A DNA stretch of 64,000 nucleotides, taken from assembly GCF_021083305.1 (NCBI RefSeq), contig NZ_JAJFAY010000003.1, positions 62,001 to 126,000 on the forward strand. The letters are read 5' to 3'. Positions 1-7,225 of this stretch are shown here, in pieces. The notes below the pieces were generated by a model that worked only from the letters and a program-made list of their open reading frames with translations, did no database searches and was not told the DNA's origin. The DNA is from Haladaptatus sp. DYF46. GTDB taxonomy: Archaea > Halobacteriota > Halobacteria > Halobacteriales > Haladaptataceae. Positions within the stretch are counted from its first letter, which is position 1, and every line of letters starts with the position of its first letter. Made by a program: the position numbers and the translations under genes.

Positions 1-112
1 CACTACTGACGAGATGGATAGATCTTCTGTGTCAGAAACCGAAGCTTCTTTTTGTGATACAAGCGTATCACAGCATATAAGCACAGACACCGATTCGGGA
101 ACAGACGGGGAG

Positions 113-355
113 ATGGAGAAAATCAACGTTCGGGTTCCACAGGCATTGCTCGTCCAGATTGATGAGGTATGGGAAGAGCGCGGCTATGCAAATAAATCCG
201 AGTTCATCCGCGACGCACTCCGTGATGCAGTCAATCCGCCAACGCAGTTGTCCGAGGAAGCTCTGCAACACCTCGCTGAAAGCCGTGAACAGCGAGAGCG
301 TGATGAAACGCTGTCGCACGATGAGATGAAGGACCGTCTCGGTATCGATGACTGA
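113..355 (+). CDS. Ribbon-helix-helix (CopG/RelB-like) antitoxin
   Basis: Small DNA-binding protein of about 80 residues. The N-terminus (KINVRVPQALLVQIDEV, then a KSEFIRDALRDAV helix) is a typical ribbon-helix-helix fold, with a charged C-terminal tail of the kind that wraps a toxin partner. I chose ATG 113 because the RHH strand follows directly; an upstream in-frame ATG at 14 adds a Ser/Thr-rich stretch that does not look structured. Its stop overlaps the start of a RelE-like reading frame (ATG 348), the usual antitoxin-toxin coupling. Antitoxins of this kind neutralise the toxin and repress their own promoter; here the toxin is frameshifted, so the antitoxin may be an orphan. Confidence 0.8.
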   Translation: MEKINVRVPQALLVQIDEVWEERGYANKSEFIRDALRDAVNPPTQLSEEALQHLAESREQRERDETLSHDEMKDRLGIDD

Positions 356-607
356 AATAGAGTGGACACCGAAAGCGCTCGAACTTCTCGAAGGACTTGA
401 AACCGAACCACAAGAGCGGTTGGTCAAGAAACTTGACGAAGCAAAAGATTGGACATCCCATCGACTCGAGAAACTCACCGGCCGTACTACAAACTACGTG
501 CCGGTGACTATCGGGCGATAATAACGTGGAATCGGAACGACGACGTTCTCATCGTCGAAGCCGTCGGTCATCGGCGGAACATCTACGATCGTCATCTTCC
601 GCCGTGA
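348..607 (+). pseudogene. RelE/ParE-like toxin, frameshifted
   Basis: Begins at ATG 348, overlapping the RHH antitoxin stop. Frame one reads MTEIEWTPKALELLEGLE and on to HRLEKLTG near 480. The remainder of a RelE fold (YYKLRAGDYRAIITW, then VLIVEAVGHRRNIYD) continues in another frame from about 482 to the TGA at 605-607. In intact haloarchaeal RelE proteins these blocks are continuous at roughly 87 residues. A single indel in the LTG-PYYKLRAG segment explains the break. RelE toxins cleave ribosome-bound mRNA; this copy should be inactive unless the break is a sequencing error or is bypassed. Confidence 0.8.
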
Positions 608-645
608 CATCCTCCTCCCTGAAGGATGAGGCTTGAGCGCCCTGC
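604..645 (-). repeat. Degenerate IS1341-type element end
   Basis: The stretch tgacatcctcctccctgaag, followed by gatgaggctt, resembles the hairpin right ends of haloarchaeal TnpB elements (compare tgacatcctccccgccgtaa at 48091-48110). It abuts the relE stop codon. Its hairpin is imperfect and no tnpB is attached, so I read it as a relic end. Confidence 0.4.
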
Positions 646-700
646 TCCGCCGAACATAAACGAAGCAACATCCCCCCTCACGAGTCGAGTGAGGAGAGCG

Positions 701-728
701 TTTTTCGCCACCTGAAGGGTACGAGGGG
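701..728 (+). promoter_or_regulatory. Shared hairpin leader, copy 1
   Basis: TTTTTCG followed by a short hairpin (CCTGAAGG core) and a G-rich tail, ending 26 nt before the ATG at 755. Near-identical leaders precede the genes at 2627, 6371 and 8028. It is probably a 5' leader or promoter-proximal regulatory element; function unknown. Confidence 0.5.
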
Positions 729-754
729 AAGACAGAGACCTTCGTGGAGAACAC

Positions 755-1141
755 ATGCCTGAGTCCAATACACTACCGAGAACGGAAGCTGAGTCGAAAC
801 CGGATCCTGAGTCATCAACAGAAACAGAATACGTCGAACGGACTGACGTCGGCGTCTCACTCACCGTGAAGCTCACGCGCAGCATCGACACCTGCGATCA
901 AGATACGATCAGGGCCAAAATGAAGGCGACAACGTTAGAGGAGGCACGGGAAGACATGGAGACGCTGCGGGCGTACGTCAGCGACCTCGCAGCAGACGTA
1001 CGGCAGATTCAGCCAGCACCCCCCAGGAAGAACGTCGCGTTGCCATCGACCACCTTCACGCTTCAAACGGAGAGTTCGCGGCGTCTGGTTCAGCGCCATC
1101 AAGGAACACGAGGTTCTCCCGCCCGACTTGCACCCGCGTGA
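755..1141 (+). CDS. DUF7389-like small protein, copy 1 (altered C-terminus)
   Basis: The N-terminal 88 residues closely match the protein at 2627-2905. Both share the segment STETEYVERTDVGVSLTVKL, then IRAKxKATTL(E/D)EAREDM and a terminal IQPA. This haloarchaea-specific family (I believe DUF7389) is common near plasmid and antirestriction genes; its function is unknown. After IQPA the two copies diverge: copy 2 stops four residues later, whereas this one runs 40 residues into Arg/Ser-rich sequence overlapping the convergent gene ending at 1056. That extension looks like out-of-family read-through after recombination or loss of the native stop. It is preceded by the shared hairpin leader. Confidence 0.7.
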   Translation: MPESNTLPRTEAESKPDPESSTETEYVERTDVGVSLTVKLTRSIDTCDQDTIRAKMKATTLEEAREDMETLRAYVSDLAADVRQIQPAPPRKNVALPSTTFTLQTESSRRLVQRHQGTRGSPARLAPA

Positions 1142-2138
1142 TTGTTCCGTCCTCTTCCATTGTCCTGAGTTTGCGACTCACAGTCGATTTCGACCACGGA
1201 GCCTCTGCCGTGATATCGGCCTGCTTCATCCGCCCCCTGTACTGAATCAATAACGACCGAATCCGCTCGTCGTCCGTCAACATATCCTCGTCGACCAAGC
1301 TCCCGAGCGAGGACTGGTCCGCCACAGCGTCGCCAGTTGGCGTTGCAGTCGAAGTATTAACACTAGAATGTGTGTCTGCTTGGTCGTCGTTCGACTCATT
1401 TCCATCGAACATTGTGGAAAGCACGCTTCGGAGTGTCGAGAGGAGGCCACCGGCAGACTCCTCCCTCGAAGTGGAAGGGCCGGTTGTCTCGCTCATGAGT
1501 GTCGTCTCCGTATCCAAAGAACTGGAAGAGGTCAGGGTCCACTCGACATTCCCATCAGAGACCTCAACGACGACATCGAACAACGACTCGAGGGTGTTGA
1601 TGGTCTCCGGGTCATGGATATCGGGATCCACCTGGAAGTACCCAGTTGCCCCGGCGGCCCGTATGCGGTGGGTGAGAACGTGGAGATACCGAAATGCGGT
1701 GTCGAAATCGATGTATTCGAGGAGGATGGTCAATGTCTGCATCGAGACGACTCGTTGTGTGTCGCCGTTCGTCCACGCTTGCAACTGCTGGCTGAGTGGG
1801 ACGATGATTTCCATCGGATCCGTCGGATCAACGAATTCGGTCGTCACTGAGGCAGGCGTCTGGTCGGCAGTGGCGTCGGCGTGCACCATGCCATTCGCAT
1901 GGATGAAATGAGTCTCATGCGGGAGTGATCCGATATGCCGCTGCCAGTCTGCGAGCCATTGTTGTGGGGACTGTGTGTAGGTAACGGCGGCCAGTCGTAT
2001 CTCATCTGCCGACGCCGACGCGACAAGTTTCAGATGCGTTCGGTGCCCGTCCGGCGTGAGTGGTGTGAGGACGAGGACGTTTGCTGGTCCGTGCAACGCA
2101 TCTACGTTCGTGTGTTCAATCATTTGTCGATTTTCCAA
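1056..2138 (-). CDS. DUF7504-like protein with C-terminal winged helix
   Basis: 360 residues. Residues 1-200 contain the pattern VLVLTPL...FRYLHVLTHRIRAAGATGYF...LESLFDVVVEV, seen in haloarchaeal RecA/HTR-like proteins (I assign DUF7504 from memory). A Ser/Thr/Asp-rich linker spans about 205-275. A C-terminal winged helix follows (about 285-345): DERIRSLLIQY, ADITAEAPWSKSTVSRKLRTMEEDGTITR, as in MarR/IclR-type HTH domains. It is probably a signalling or transcriptional regulator acting in the cytoplasm. The first Met is used, though Met6 would also fit. A shorter relative without the HTH lies at 15337. Confidence 0.7.
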   Translation of the reverse strand: MENRQMIEHTNVDALHGPANVLVLTPLTPDGHRTHLKLVASASADEIRLAAVTYTQSPQQWLADWQRHIGSLPHETHFIHANGMVHADATADQTPASVTTEFVDPTDPMEIIVPLSQQLQAWTNGDTQRVVSMQTLTILLEYIDFDTAFRYLHVLTHRIRAAGATGYFQVDPDIHDPETINTLESLFDVVVEVSDGNVEWTLTSSSSLDTETTLMSETTGPSTSREESAGGLLSTLRSVLSTMFDGNESNDDQADTHSSVNTSTATPTGDAVADQSSLGSLVDEDMLTDDERIRSLLIQYRGRMKQADITAEAPWSKSTVSRKLRTMEEDGTITRVQVGRENLVFLDGAEPDAANSPFEA

Positions 2139-2354
2139 CTGGCGGTGCTGGGTTGTCAGTTACAGCACCGAGATCCACTCCGAAAGAGAAAGACGTAGAA
2201 ATCAAGATAGTCGCTCGTAGAGAGCACCATACTATGAATTTTCTGTTTTCTCCCGGTCGTCTTATGTGTGAGCAGAACCGTCTGATTCGATACGAAAGAA
2301 AGCGGAGAGGCGGCCTCAACGTATTTGAGGCTGACTACGTAATGGACAGGCGAG

Positions 2355-2561
2355 ATGAACTCAGAGGCAGTCAGCTACCAAACTGAGCTGCTCACCGAAC
2401 TCATTGAAGCTGGTGAAGCCGAGGGAGTGATATCAACCACCAAGGTAGAGCAACTCCGCACACGAATTATAGAAGCAAATTCGGGGAGCGAAATTGCCGA
2501 CTTGTGGGCGGAATTGGAGCACACGTACGGTGTGCTTAACGAAGAAAACTGGTCGACGTAA
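2355..2561 (+). CDS. Small hypothetical protein
   Basis: 68-residue acidic, mostly helical protein (ELLTELIEAGEAEGVIS, AELEHTYGVLNEENWS). I recognise no family. It lies 65 bp upstream of the second DUF7389 gene, ending just before that gene's hairpin leader. Composition and acidity match haloarchaeal proteins, so I regard it as probably real, but only its reading frame supports it. Confidence 0.45.
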   Translation: MNSEAVSYQTELLTELIEAGEAEGVISTTKVEQLRTRIIEANSGSEIADLWAELEHTYGVLNEENWST

Positions 2562-2572
2562 GCGATAAGAGC

Positions 2573-2600
2573 TTTTTTCGCCCCCTGAAGGGTGCGGGGG
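2573..2600 (+). promoter_or_regulatory. Shared hairpin leader, copy 2
   Basis: TTTTTTCG followed by CCCCCTGAAGGGTGCGGGGG, 26 nt before ATG 2627. It is the clearest copy; CCCTGAAGGG is a perfect small hairpin, and CCCC/GGGG can pair outside it. Confidence 0.55.
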
Positions 2601-2626
2601 CAGACAAAGACCCTCGTAGAGTACAC

Positions 2627-2905
2627 ATGACTGAGACCAGCACAGTCCCGAGTAGGGACGCTGAATCAAATCCAAATCACGAGTCATCAACCGAAACGGA
2701 GTACGTCGAACGGACTGACGTCGGTGTTTCACTCACGGTAAAGCTCTCTCGTGGAACTGGCACGCGAGATCAGGACACGATCAGGGCCAAAGTGAAGGCG
2801 ACAACACTAGACGAGGCGCGGGAAGACATGAACACGCTTCGGGAATACATCCACGACTTCGCTGAAGACGCTGGCCAGATCCAGCCAGCAGACTCACACG
2901 AATAG
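2627..2905 (+). CDS. DUF7389-like small protein, copy 2
   Basis: 92-residue intact member of the same family as 755-1141, with the shared ETEYVERTDVGVSLTVKL core, a variable loop (SRGTGTRDQD) and the IRAKVKATTLDEAREDM helix. The Asp/Ser-rich N-terminus and predicted beta-alpha core suggest a small soluble protein. No enzyme motif is visible and its function is unknown. The upstream hairpin leader is the same as for copy 1. The duplication and shared leader suggest that leader and gene were copied as a unit. Confidence 0.75.
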   Translation: MTETSTVPSRDAESNPNHESSTETEYVERTDVGVSLTVKLSRGTGTRDQDTIRAKVKATTLDEAREDMNTLREYIHDFAEDAGQIQPADSHE

Positions 2906-2945
2906 TAATTCTTTTGGGTGTTGCACAGAATTGTGCTACTATAGG

Positions 2946-3605
2946 ATGTACGAAGTATGTGGTGAGAAGGAGCTCAAGGTCATCCTCGCGCTTGATCAAG
3001 GAGATTCCATCTCCGGCGTCGCACGGAAAATCGACGAGAATCGAGAGACGATTCGCCGTGTTGTGAACCGCATTGAGGAAACGGGGTACGTCGCGTACGA
3101 TAATGGCCTCCATCTCGTCGATCAGACGATTCGAGACGTCGGTCTCGAGTTTTTGACTGCGACAGCAGATATCTCGCCACCGTCGATCTCAGAAGCGTAT
3201 GTTCTCCCGCAGTTCGCGGGTATGGAGTATGCATTCATTGCCATCGATGCGATCTATGTCTGGACCCGTGGTGGCTACCAAGTTGCTCGCGATCCGGAGG
3301 ACTATCCGCTGTTCATTGCCGTCCACGAGTCCGACGTCGACGCCTGGACGGAGTTCTTCGATCGGTTCGGAATCCCGACTGCGAAGAAACGCCAGCCCGC
3401 CGATGACCTCAACGGCGCCATCCAGGTCGTCCTCGAACCACAGTCACAGATCGAGGCCGAGATGGTCGACGGACGACCCGTCATCTCACTCCAGGAAACC
3501 GTGGCGTTCGCAAACGAGTACTACGCGACCTTTGAATCAGCACTCGACATGCTCGGACGGATGTACGACGACATCGACACTGATGCGAACTACCGCATGG
3601 ACTGA
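2946..3605 (+). CDS. HTH-domain protein, AbiEi/transcription-regulator-like
   Basis: About 219 residues from ATG 2946; an in-frame TTG at 2931 adds five residues. The N-terminal helix-turn-helix is clear (ELKVILALDQGDSISGVARK, then ETIRRVVNRIEETGYV). A C-terminal domain of about 140 residues includes AFIAIDAIYVWTRGGYQVA and a long terminal helix with FANEYYATFESALDMLGRMYDD. Such HTH plus alpha/beta proteins occur near toxin-antitoxin loci in haloarchaea, and the MNT/HEPN pair lies just downstream on the other strand. It is probably a DNA-binding regulator; I cannot name the second domain. Confidence 0.6.
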   Translation: MYEVCGEKELKVILALDQGDSISGVARKIDENRETIRRVVNRIEETGYVAYDNGLHLVDQTIRDVGLEFLTATADISPPSISEAYVLPQFAGMEYAFIAIDAIYVWTRGGYQVARDPEDYPLFIAVHESDVDAWTEFFDRFGIPTAKKRQPADDLNGAIQVVLEPQSQIEAEMVDGRPVISLQETVAFANEYYATFESALDMLGRMYDDIDTDANYRMD

Positions 3606-3636
3606 CTGGAATTCCCTACAGGCTCTTTATGGACGT

Positions 3637-3858
3637 TTAACTATTGCAGCAGCACTCGTATGACTGCTGACTGAAATTTTTCACATGGTCATGGATCGTG
3701 ACAGCAAGACCGAACATCATTCCAGCTTGCTCAGCGGTTGCAACCGTATCGCGATAATACGCTGCCGATCGATTGTCAGTGTAGAGCGTCTGGAGACGGC
3801 GAGCCGTCTCCTCGGAGAAGACACCGAGTGCCGCGGCACGGTCGTAGGCTCGCGTGTC
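3637..3858 (-). pseudogene. HEPN toxin, 3' fragment (split by TnpB element)
   Basis: Codes for DTRAYDRAAALGVFSEETAR, then a LYTDNRSAAYYRDTVAT block and an AMMFGLAVTIHDHV-type helix, typical of the C-terminal half of haloarchaeal HEPN proteins. Its N-terminal half lies at 5232-5528 on the same strand. Removing 3859-5231 joins ...NFQNHL directly to DTRAYDR in frame, giving a 172-residue HEPN protein. HEPN toxins of MNT/HEPN pairs are RNases. Confidence 0.75.
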
Positions 3859-3862
3859 AACT

Positions 3863-3960
3863 ACCCCGGCGTAAACGCCGGGGCTTGTCGGTGAACTCCC
3901 GTTCACGCCGAAACTTCGGCGGACGAAAACTCGTCACTCACGTTCAACGTTCCCGACTTC
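3863..3960 (-). ncRNA. Probable omega RNA (TnpB guide scaffold)
   Basis: In TnpB systems the guide RNA scaffold overlaps the 3' end of tnpB and runs to the right end of the element, with the guide taken from flanking DNA. Here only about 40 nt separate the tnpB stop (3903) from the terminal hairpin (3863-3882), so the scaffold must overlap the coding sequence. Its 5' limit is not visible and is set arbitrarily. Confidence 0.4.
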
Positions 3961-5108
3961 AGGGCCAGTTGACGGTTGGCCCGTCCACGCGGAGACTTTT
4001 GCCCTGCGTGGACATGCTTTATTCCGATGTTCTTTGCCGCGTTGTAGTCTGCATGAGCCTCGTAGCCGCACTTTCGACAACAGAACCGCTCCTGTTTCGG
4101 GCGGTTCCCACGTTCGGTGTGACCGCACTTTGAACACCGTTGGGACGTATACGCCGGGTCTACCTGTGTGGTCGACATCCCGAACTCTGTGGCTTTGTAC
4201 TCGACGTACTCGTAGAGCCGTCTGAATGCCCATGCGTGGAACGCTTTCGCGCCCGGCATACGGTCTCGAATATCGGTGAGGTCCTCGAAGGCGATTGTAG
4301 AACAGTCGTGAGTTCTTGCTTCTTGAACGAGGGCCTTCGAGAGACGGTGGAGGTAGTCTTCCGCCCATCGGCTTTCCCGGTCGCCGATCCCGTCGATAGT
4401 TCGGTGAGCCGATTCCGTCCCAGTCTGTTGCAGTGAGCCACGAATCGTCTCGTATTCGCGACGTCGGTGATTGAGGTAGCCGCCCGACCACATGCAGCCC
4501 GTCGATGTAGCAGCTATCATCTTTACGCCAAGGTCGACGCCGAGGACCGTCCCGCCCTCGGCATCCAGCGGCTCGTCGTCTTTGGCTACGCCGACGTGAA
4601 GATAGTACTCGCCATCGCGGTAGTGAAGCGTCGATTCCCGAAGCTCCCACTCGTCGTTTCGCAGGTACGTCGTCTGTGGGTTCTCGCCTTCCGGGGGAAG
4701 GATGTACTCGGCTGTTACGCGCCCGTTGACCGCCGCAAGCGTACAGTGGTCGTCGCGGTACGTCACCGCGTTTTTGTTGTAGACCACGGTGTTTGCCGTG
4801 AACGTGGGTTGGGTGGCGTACTTCCCGTTCTGCCATGCCGATATGACGCCCTTCACCGAGTCCGCCGCGTAGTTCCGGGCGGCACAGACGAGATCAGCGT
4901 TCAGCCCGTCAGTGGCTTGGCGGACCTGCTGATACGTGAGGTGGTGGAGCTTCGTTTTCGACGTAATGACGTATCCGTCGTCGTTGCGCTCGAACGCGCG
5001 GTCTGCGACCAGTTGAGCGGCTTGACGGAACCGCTCGGTGGTTTCGCGGAGATTGTCGCGCCGCTCGTCGGGAACGGCTAATTTCACAACAACGGTACGT
5101 CGAATCAC
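3903..5108 (-). CDS. tnpB: TnpB, RNA-guided transposon nuclease
   Basis: 401 residues, full length. RuvC-type catalytic residues are visible: Asp near 191 (LGVDLGVK), Glu near 275 (TIAFEDL) and Asp near 353 (HADYNAAKNIG). Between the last two is a zinc ribbon CSKCG...CRKCG. The N-terminal WED/REC region starts VVVKLAVPDE. TnpB cleaves DNA guided by an omega RNA read from the element's right end, which keeps the element at donor sites. No TnpA accompanies it, so movement needs a transposase in trans. It lies inside a HEPN toxin gene. Confidence 0.93.
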   Translation of the reverse strand: MIRRTVVVKLAVPDERRDNLRETTERFRQAAQLVADRAFERNDDGYVITSKTKLHHLTYQQVRQATDGLNADLVCAARNYAADSVKGVISAWQNGKYATQPTFTANTVVYNKNAVTYRDDHCTLAAVNGRVTAEYILPPEGENPQTTYLRNDEWELRESTLHYRDGEYYLHVGVAKDDEPLDAEGGTVLGVDLGVKMIAATSTGCMWSGGYLNHRRREYETIRGSLQQTGTESAHRTIDGIGDRESRWAEDYLHRLSKALVQEARTHDCSTIAFEDLTDIRDRMPGAKAFHAWAFRRLYEYVEYKATEFGMSTTQVDPAYTSQRCSKCGHTERGNRPKQERFCCRKCGYEAHADYNAAKNIGIKHVHAGQKSPRGRANRQLALKSGTLNVSDEFSSAEVSA

Positions 5109-5231
5109 AGTTCCATATATAACACCAACTATTATAAAAGCATGAGAGTTGGATAGCTGATTGAAGCGGTTGTGTAGTGGAGTTTACGCGATTCCCGCCC
5201 GGCCTCAAGGCCGGGATTCCCTCGCTATTTA

Positions 5232-5528
5232 AAGATGGTTCTGAAAGTTGTCGATCGAGTCGTTCGATGCAGATAGGGCATAGAATTCCAAGGTCCGCTC
5301 GATGGCTGCGAACGACATCTCGATGACGCTCGTATGGTAGCCATCGTGTTTACGGAGGGTGCGACACGCATCGAGGAGTCGGCACGCCTTTCGGAGCTGT
5401 ATAACCGGCGGCTGATTCGCCTCCGGATCGAGGTTTTCTTCGTACTCGGGTGCGCCGGTCGTGTAGCCGCCGAATGCATCCTCAGCTCGATCAAGCGCGT
5501 CGAGAACCGACGATGAATCCTCAGGCAC
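5232..5528 (-). pseudogene. HEPN toxin, 5' fragment
   Basis: N-terminal 99 residues of a HEPN protein (IQLRKACRLLDACRTLRKH, then SFAAIERTLEFYALSASND), ending NFQNHL and then the TAA created at the element junction. Its start overlaps the end of the MNT gene (5521) by 8 bp, the normal gene order of MNT-HEPN operons. The remaining 73 codons lie at 3637-3858. The toxin should be non-functional unless the element excises. Confidence 0.75.
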
Positions 5529-6225
5529 TGGTCAACACCTCCTCCTTGAGATCCCGGAATGCCTCGCTCTCGTGGAGCGTGATCGCATCCGTGAAAATAT
5601 CTGTGAGTCGGTCGGCATAGCCGCGGGCCGACTCAATTGACTCAACCATCACTTGGAACTCGTATCGCTCCCCGTCGAACCGTTCCTGTCCGAGTTCCGT
5701 TGCGATCTCGTTCGCCCGATGCTGCTCGCCGCGTGAATCTTCCACCAACACCCACAGATCGATATCGCTCTGCCTGTCCGCCTGTCCTCGAGCGACACTC
5801 CCGAAAACGAGGACACCTCGGACGTCGTCCAGTCCTGTGTGGAGTCGGTCGAGCGCCGTTCGGATAGGCTCGTGAAACTCCGACTGTGGAATCCGAAGGA
5901 CTGGATCATCCGGCTTGGTTACTCTGGGCCGATTGATACCGACTGGACGCCGATTTCCCTCGGCCTCTGCGGTCACGAGGCCGTTGTCCTCAAGAATATC
6001 GACGGCACTCTTGATGGAGTACGTCGAGTGTTCGGTGAGCCGGCTCAATTCCCGAATTGTGAAAGTCTCGTACGGGTTGTCGAGGAGCAGGCGGAGGATA
6101 TCGTTCGTGGCTTTATGTCGAAACAACTCCGGATTCGGTGCCGGAACTGGAAGCTGGATGGCTCCCCCCTCATTCGACCTCGTGGTCTCGTCGTCCGAAC
6201 CATTCTGTTTTGCCATACCTAACAC
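5521..6225 (-). CDS. MNT-type nucleotidyltransferase antitoxin with N-terminal winged helix
   Basis: 234 residues. A winged helix at about 40-95 (ILRLLLDNPYETFTIRELSR, SIKSAVDILEDNGLV) is followed by a minimal nucleotidyltransferase domain with the signature VLVFGSVARGQADRQSDIDL (GS-x-A-x-G...SDIDLWV, two metal-binding Asp), near 138-157. In MNT/HEPN pairs the MNT protein disarms the HEPN RNase, in studied examples by adding AMP to it. The winged helix probably mediates operon autoregulation. The HEPN partner follows with an 8-bp overlap but is split by an IS element. Met4 is an alternative start. Confidence 0.85.
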   Translation of the reverse strand: MLGMAKQNGSDDETTRSNEGGAIQLPVPAPNPELFRHKATNDILRLLLDNPYETFTIRELSRLTEHSTYSIKSAVDILEDNGLVTAEAEGNRRPVGINRPRVTKPDDPVLRIPQSEFHEPIRTALDRLHTGLDDVRGVLVFGSVARGQADRQSDIDLWVLVEDSRGEQHRANEIATELGQERFDGERYEFQVMVESIESARGYADRLTDIFTDAITLHESEAFRDLKEEVLTSA

Positions 6226-6330
6226 GTTTGCTCTAACAACACAGTATTTAAAGTATCTTGCGATGGACTACTGGGCAGGACAACTGGGACTGAACGACGG
6301 GATTTCACTATTCCTCGTCAGAGAGCACTG

Positions 6331-6360
6331 TTTGTCGTCGCCTTGAGGGCGCGGAGGCGA
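6331..6360 (+). promoter_or_regulatory. Shared hairpin leader, divergent copy
   Basis: TTTGTCG, then CGCCTTGAGGGCG, whose arms CGCC and GGCG still pair although the bases differ from the other copies. It ends 10 nt before the GTG start at 6371. Conservation of pairing rather than sequence suggests that the structure matters. Confidence 0.35.
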
Positions 6361-6370
6361 ACTCCCAGTC

Positions 6371-6673
6371 GTGGCCCCAGTTGATTCAGCCGACGGTGAG
6401 GAGCTTGTAGAACGTGGGTGGGCGGCAACCAAACAGGAGTTCGAACGGAATCTCGACCGGGTGCGAACGGCAGTCGACGAGTTCAGTTCTGACGATTTTA
6501 TGCACGACAAGAATCTTGCTCGGCACGCCTGCTACAATCTTGGCGCGTATCGTGGTCCATCACTCTACCTGTACACCGAGTTCGGCGATGCGATTCGTAA
6601 TCGTGAACACCTCGATCATGTACTCAGTGCTGACGAACAGCTGTGGATAATCCCGGCGGATGTCCACTACTAG
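6371..6673 (+). CDS. Hypothetical protein behind the shared leader
   Basis: 100 residues from GTG 6371. The N-terminal half is a charged helix (GWAATKQEFERNLDRVRTAV) and the C-terminal half carries DKNLARHACYNLGAYRG and YTEFGDAIRNREHLDHVL. I know no family. The leader with the T-run and hairpin, and acidic helical composition, argue that it is expressed. It sits between the MNT/HEPN locus and small zinc-ribbon genes in an accessory zone. Confidence 0.5.
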   Translation: MAPVDSADGEELVERGWAATKQEFERNLDRVRTAVDEFSSDDFMHDKNLARHACYNLGAYRGPSLYLYTEFGDAIRNREHLDHVLSADEQLWIIPADVHY

Positions 6674-6758
6674 GGGTCAGGCTAGCCTGAGTGTAAAACA
6701 GAAGCAGACGAATCGTCGTATCGTCACACCGCACTGTTAACAAACCGTTTCACGGTCG

Positions 6759-6965
6759 TTACTTGAGAGACCTTTCTGTGGTTTGGGTGCGGGCATTACC
6801 GTTTCGGACTGCTGTTGCCGACATACACTCGAGACAGCCGAACACTTCGTCGTTGTTATTCCCGAAAATACGGGCGAACTCCGGTGTTATAAATGAACCA
6901 CAGTTCCGACATCGACGCTCATTGTGACCGGCGTTCCCTTGGATCGCTTGTTGTGGCTGATGCAT
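6759..6965 (-). CDS. DUF7563-like zinc-ribbon protein
   Basis: 68 residues with the haloarchaeal signature CRNCGSFITPEFARIFGNN followed by DEVFGCLECM. The CxxC...CxxC set should bind one zinc ion. I recognise it as the DUF7563 family, widespread and multicopy in Halobacteria, with no known function. Small zinc-finger proteins of this size affect regulation in some haloarchaea, but nothing here shows this one's target. Confidence 0.75.
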   Translation of the reverse strand: MHQPQQAIQGNAGHNERRCRNCGSFITPEFARIFGNNNDEVFGCLECMSATAVRNGNARTQTTERSLK

Positions 6966-6981
6966 GGTCGAAGAAACGTGT

Positions 6982-7200
6982 TCAGGCGTCGTTCATCCGC
7001 TGCCGGGTTTCAGCCCCACATTGGGTGCATTCCGTGATACGATATGGTTCTCGTGAGAATGCAGCGTTCTCCTTTTTGTCACTTTCCGTGACGAGTTCGA
7101 CCGATACACTGTGGGGTGTCTTCGCCGCACAGTTTTCGCACTGTTCAACTATTTCGTTTGAGTGGCACTGTCTAGTTAAGAGATTCTGTTGTAAAGTGGC
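6982..7200 (-). pseudogene. Zinc beta-ribbon protein lacking a start codon
   Basis: The minus frame ending at TGA 6982-6984 encodes CENCAAKTPHSVSVELVTES, then NAAFSREPYRITECTQCGAE and RQRMNDA. This is the full pattern of a haloarchaeal two-CxxC beta-ribbon family (DUF7835-like). The frame upstream runs to a stop near 7201 without any ATG, GTG or TTG, so the gene has probably lost its 5' end, or an unusual start is used. Confidence 0.55.
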
Positions 7201-7225
7201 GTTTCAACGTCTCTACCATGAGTAG

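Larger units (their letters stand above)
3859..5231 (-). mobile_element. IS1341-type (IS200/IS605 family) TnpB-only element
   Basis: A 1,373-bp element inserted in a HEPN gene. It carries one gene, tnpB (3903-5108, minus), and no tnpA. The 3' end has the perfect hairpin CCCCGGCG-TAAA-CGCCGGGG around 3863-3882. The 5' end carries cccggcc-tcaa-ggccggg near 5196-5216. Both are subterminal palindromes characteristic of the family. The boundaries were inferred by restoring the HEPN reading frame; TT shared at both junctions leaves a 2-nt ambiguity. Confidence 0.8.

Noticed and set aside
68-478. Minus-strand frame of 136 residues across the RHH/RelE region
   Set aside because: Shadow of the antitoxin and toxin genes; Cys/Phe/Ser-rich composition is unlike a haloarchaeal protein.
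1372-1911. Plus-strand frame of 179 residues
   Set aside because: Antisense to the DUF7504-like gene, with no motif; high Ser/Trp/Arg content from the reversed codon pattern.
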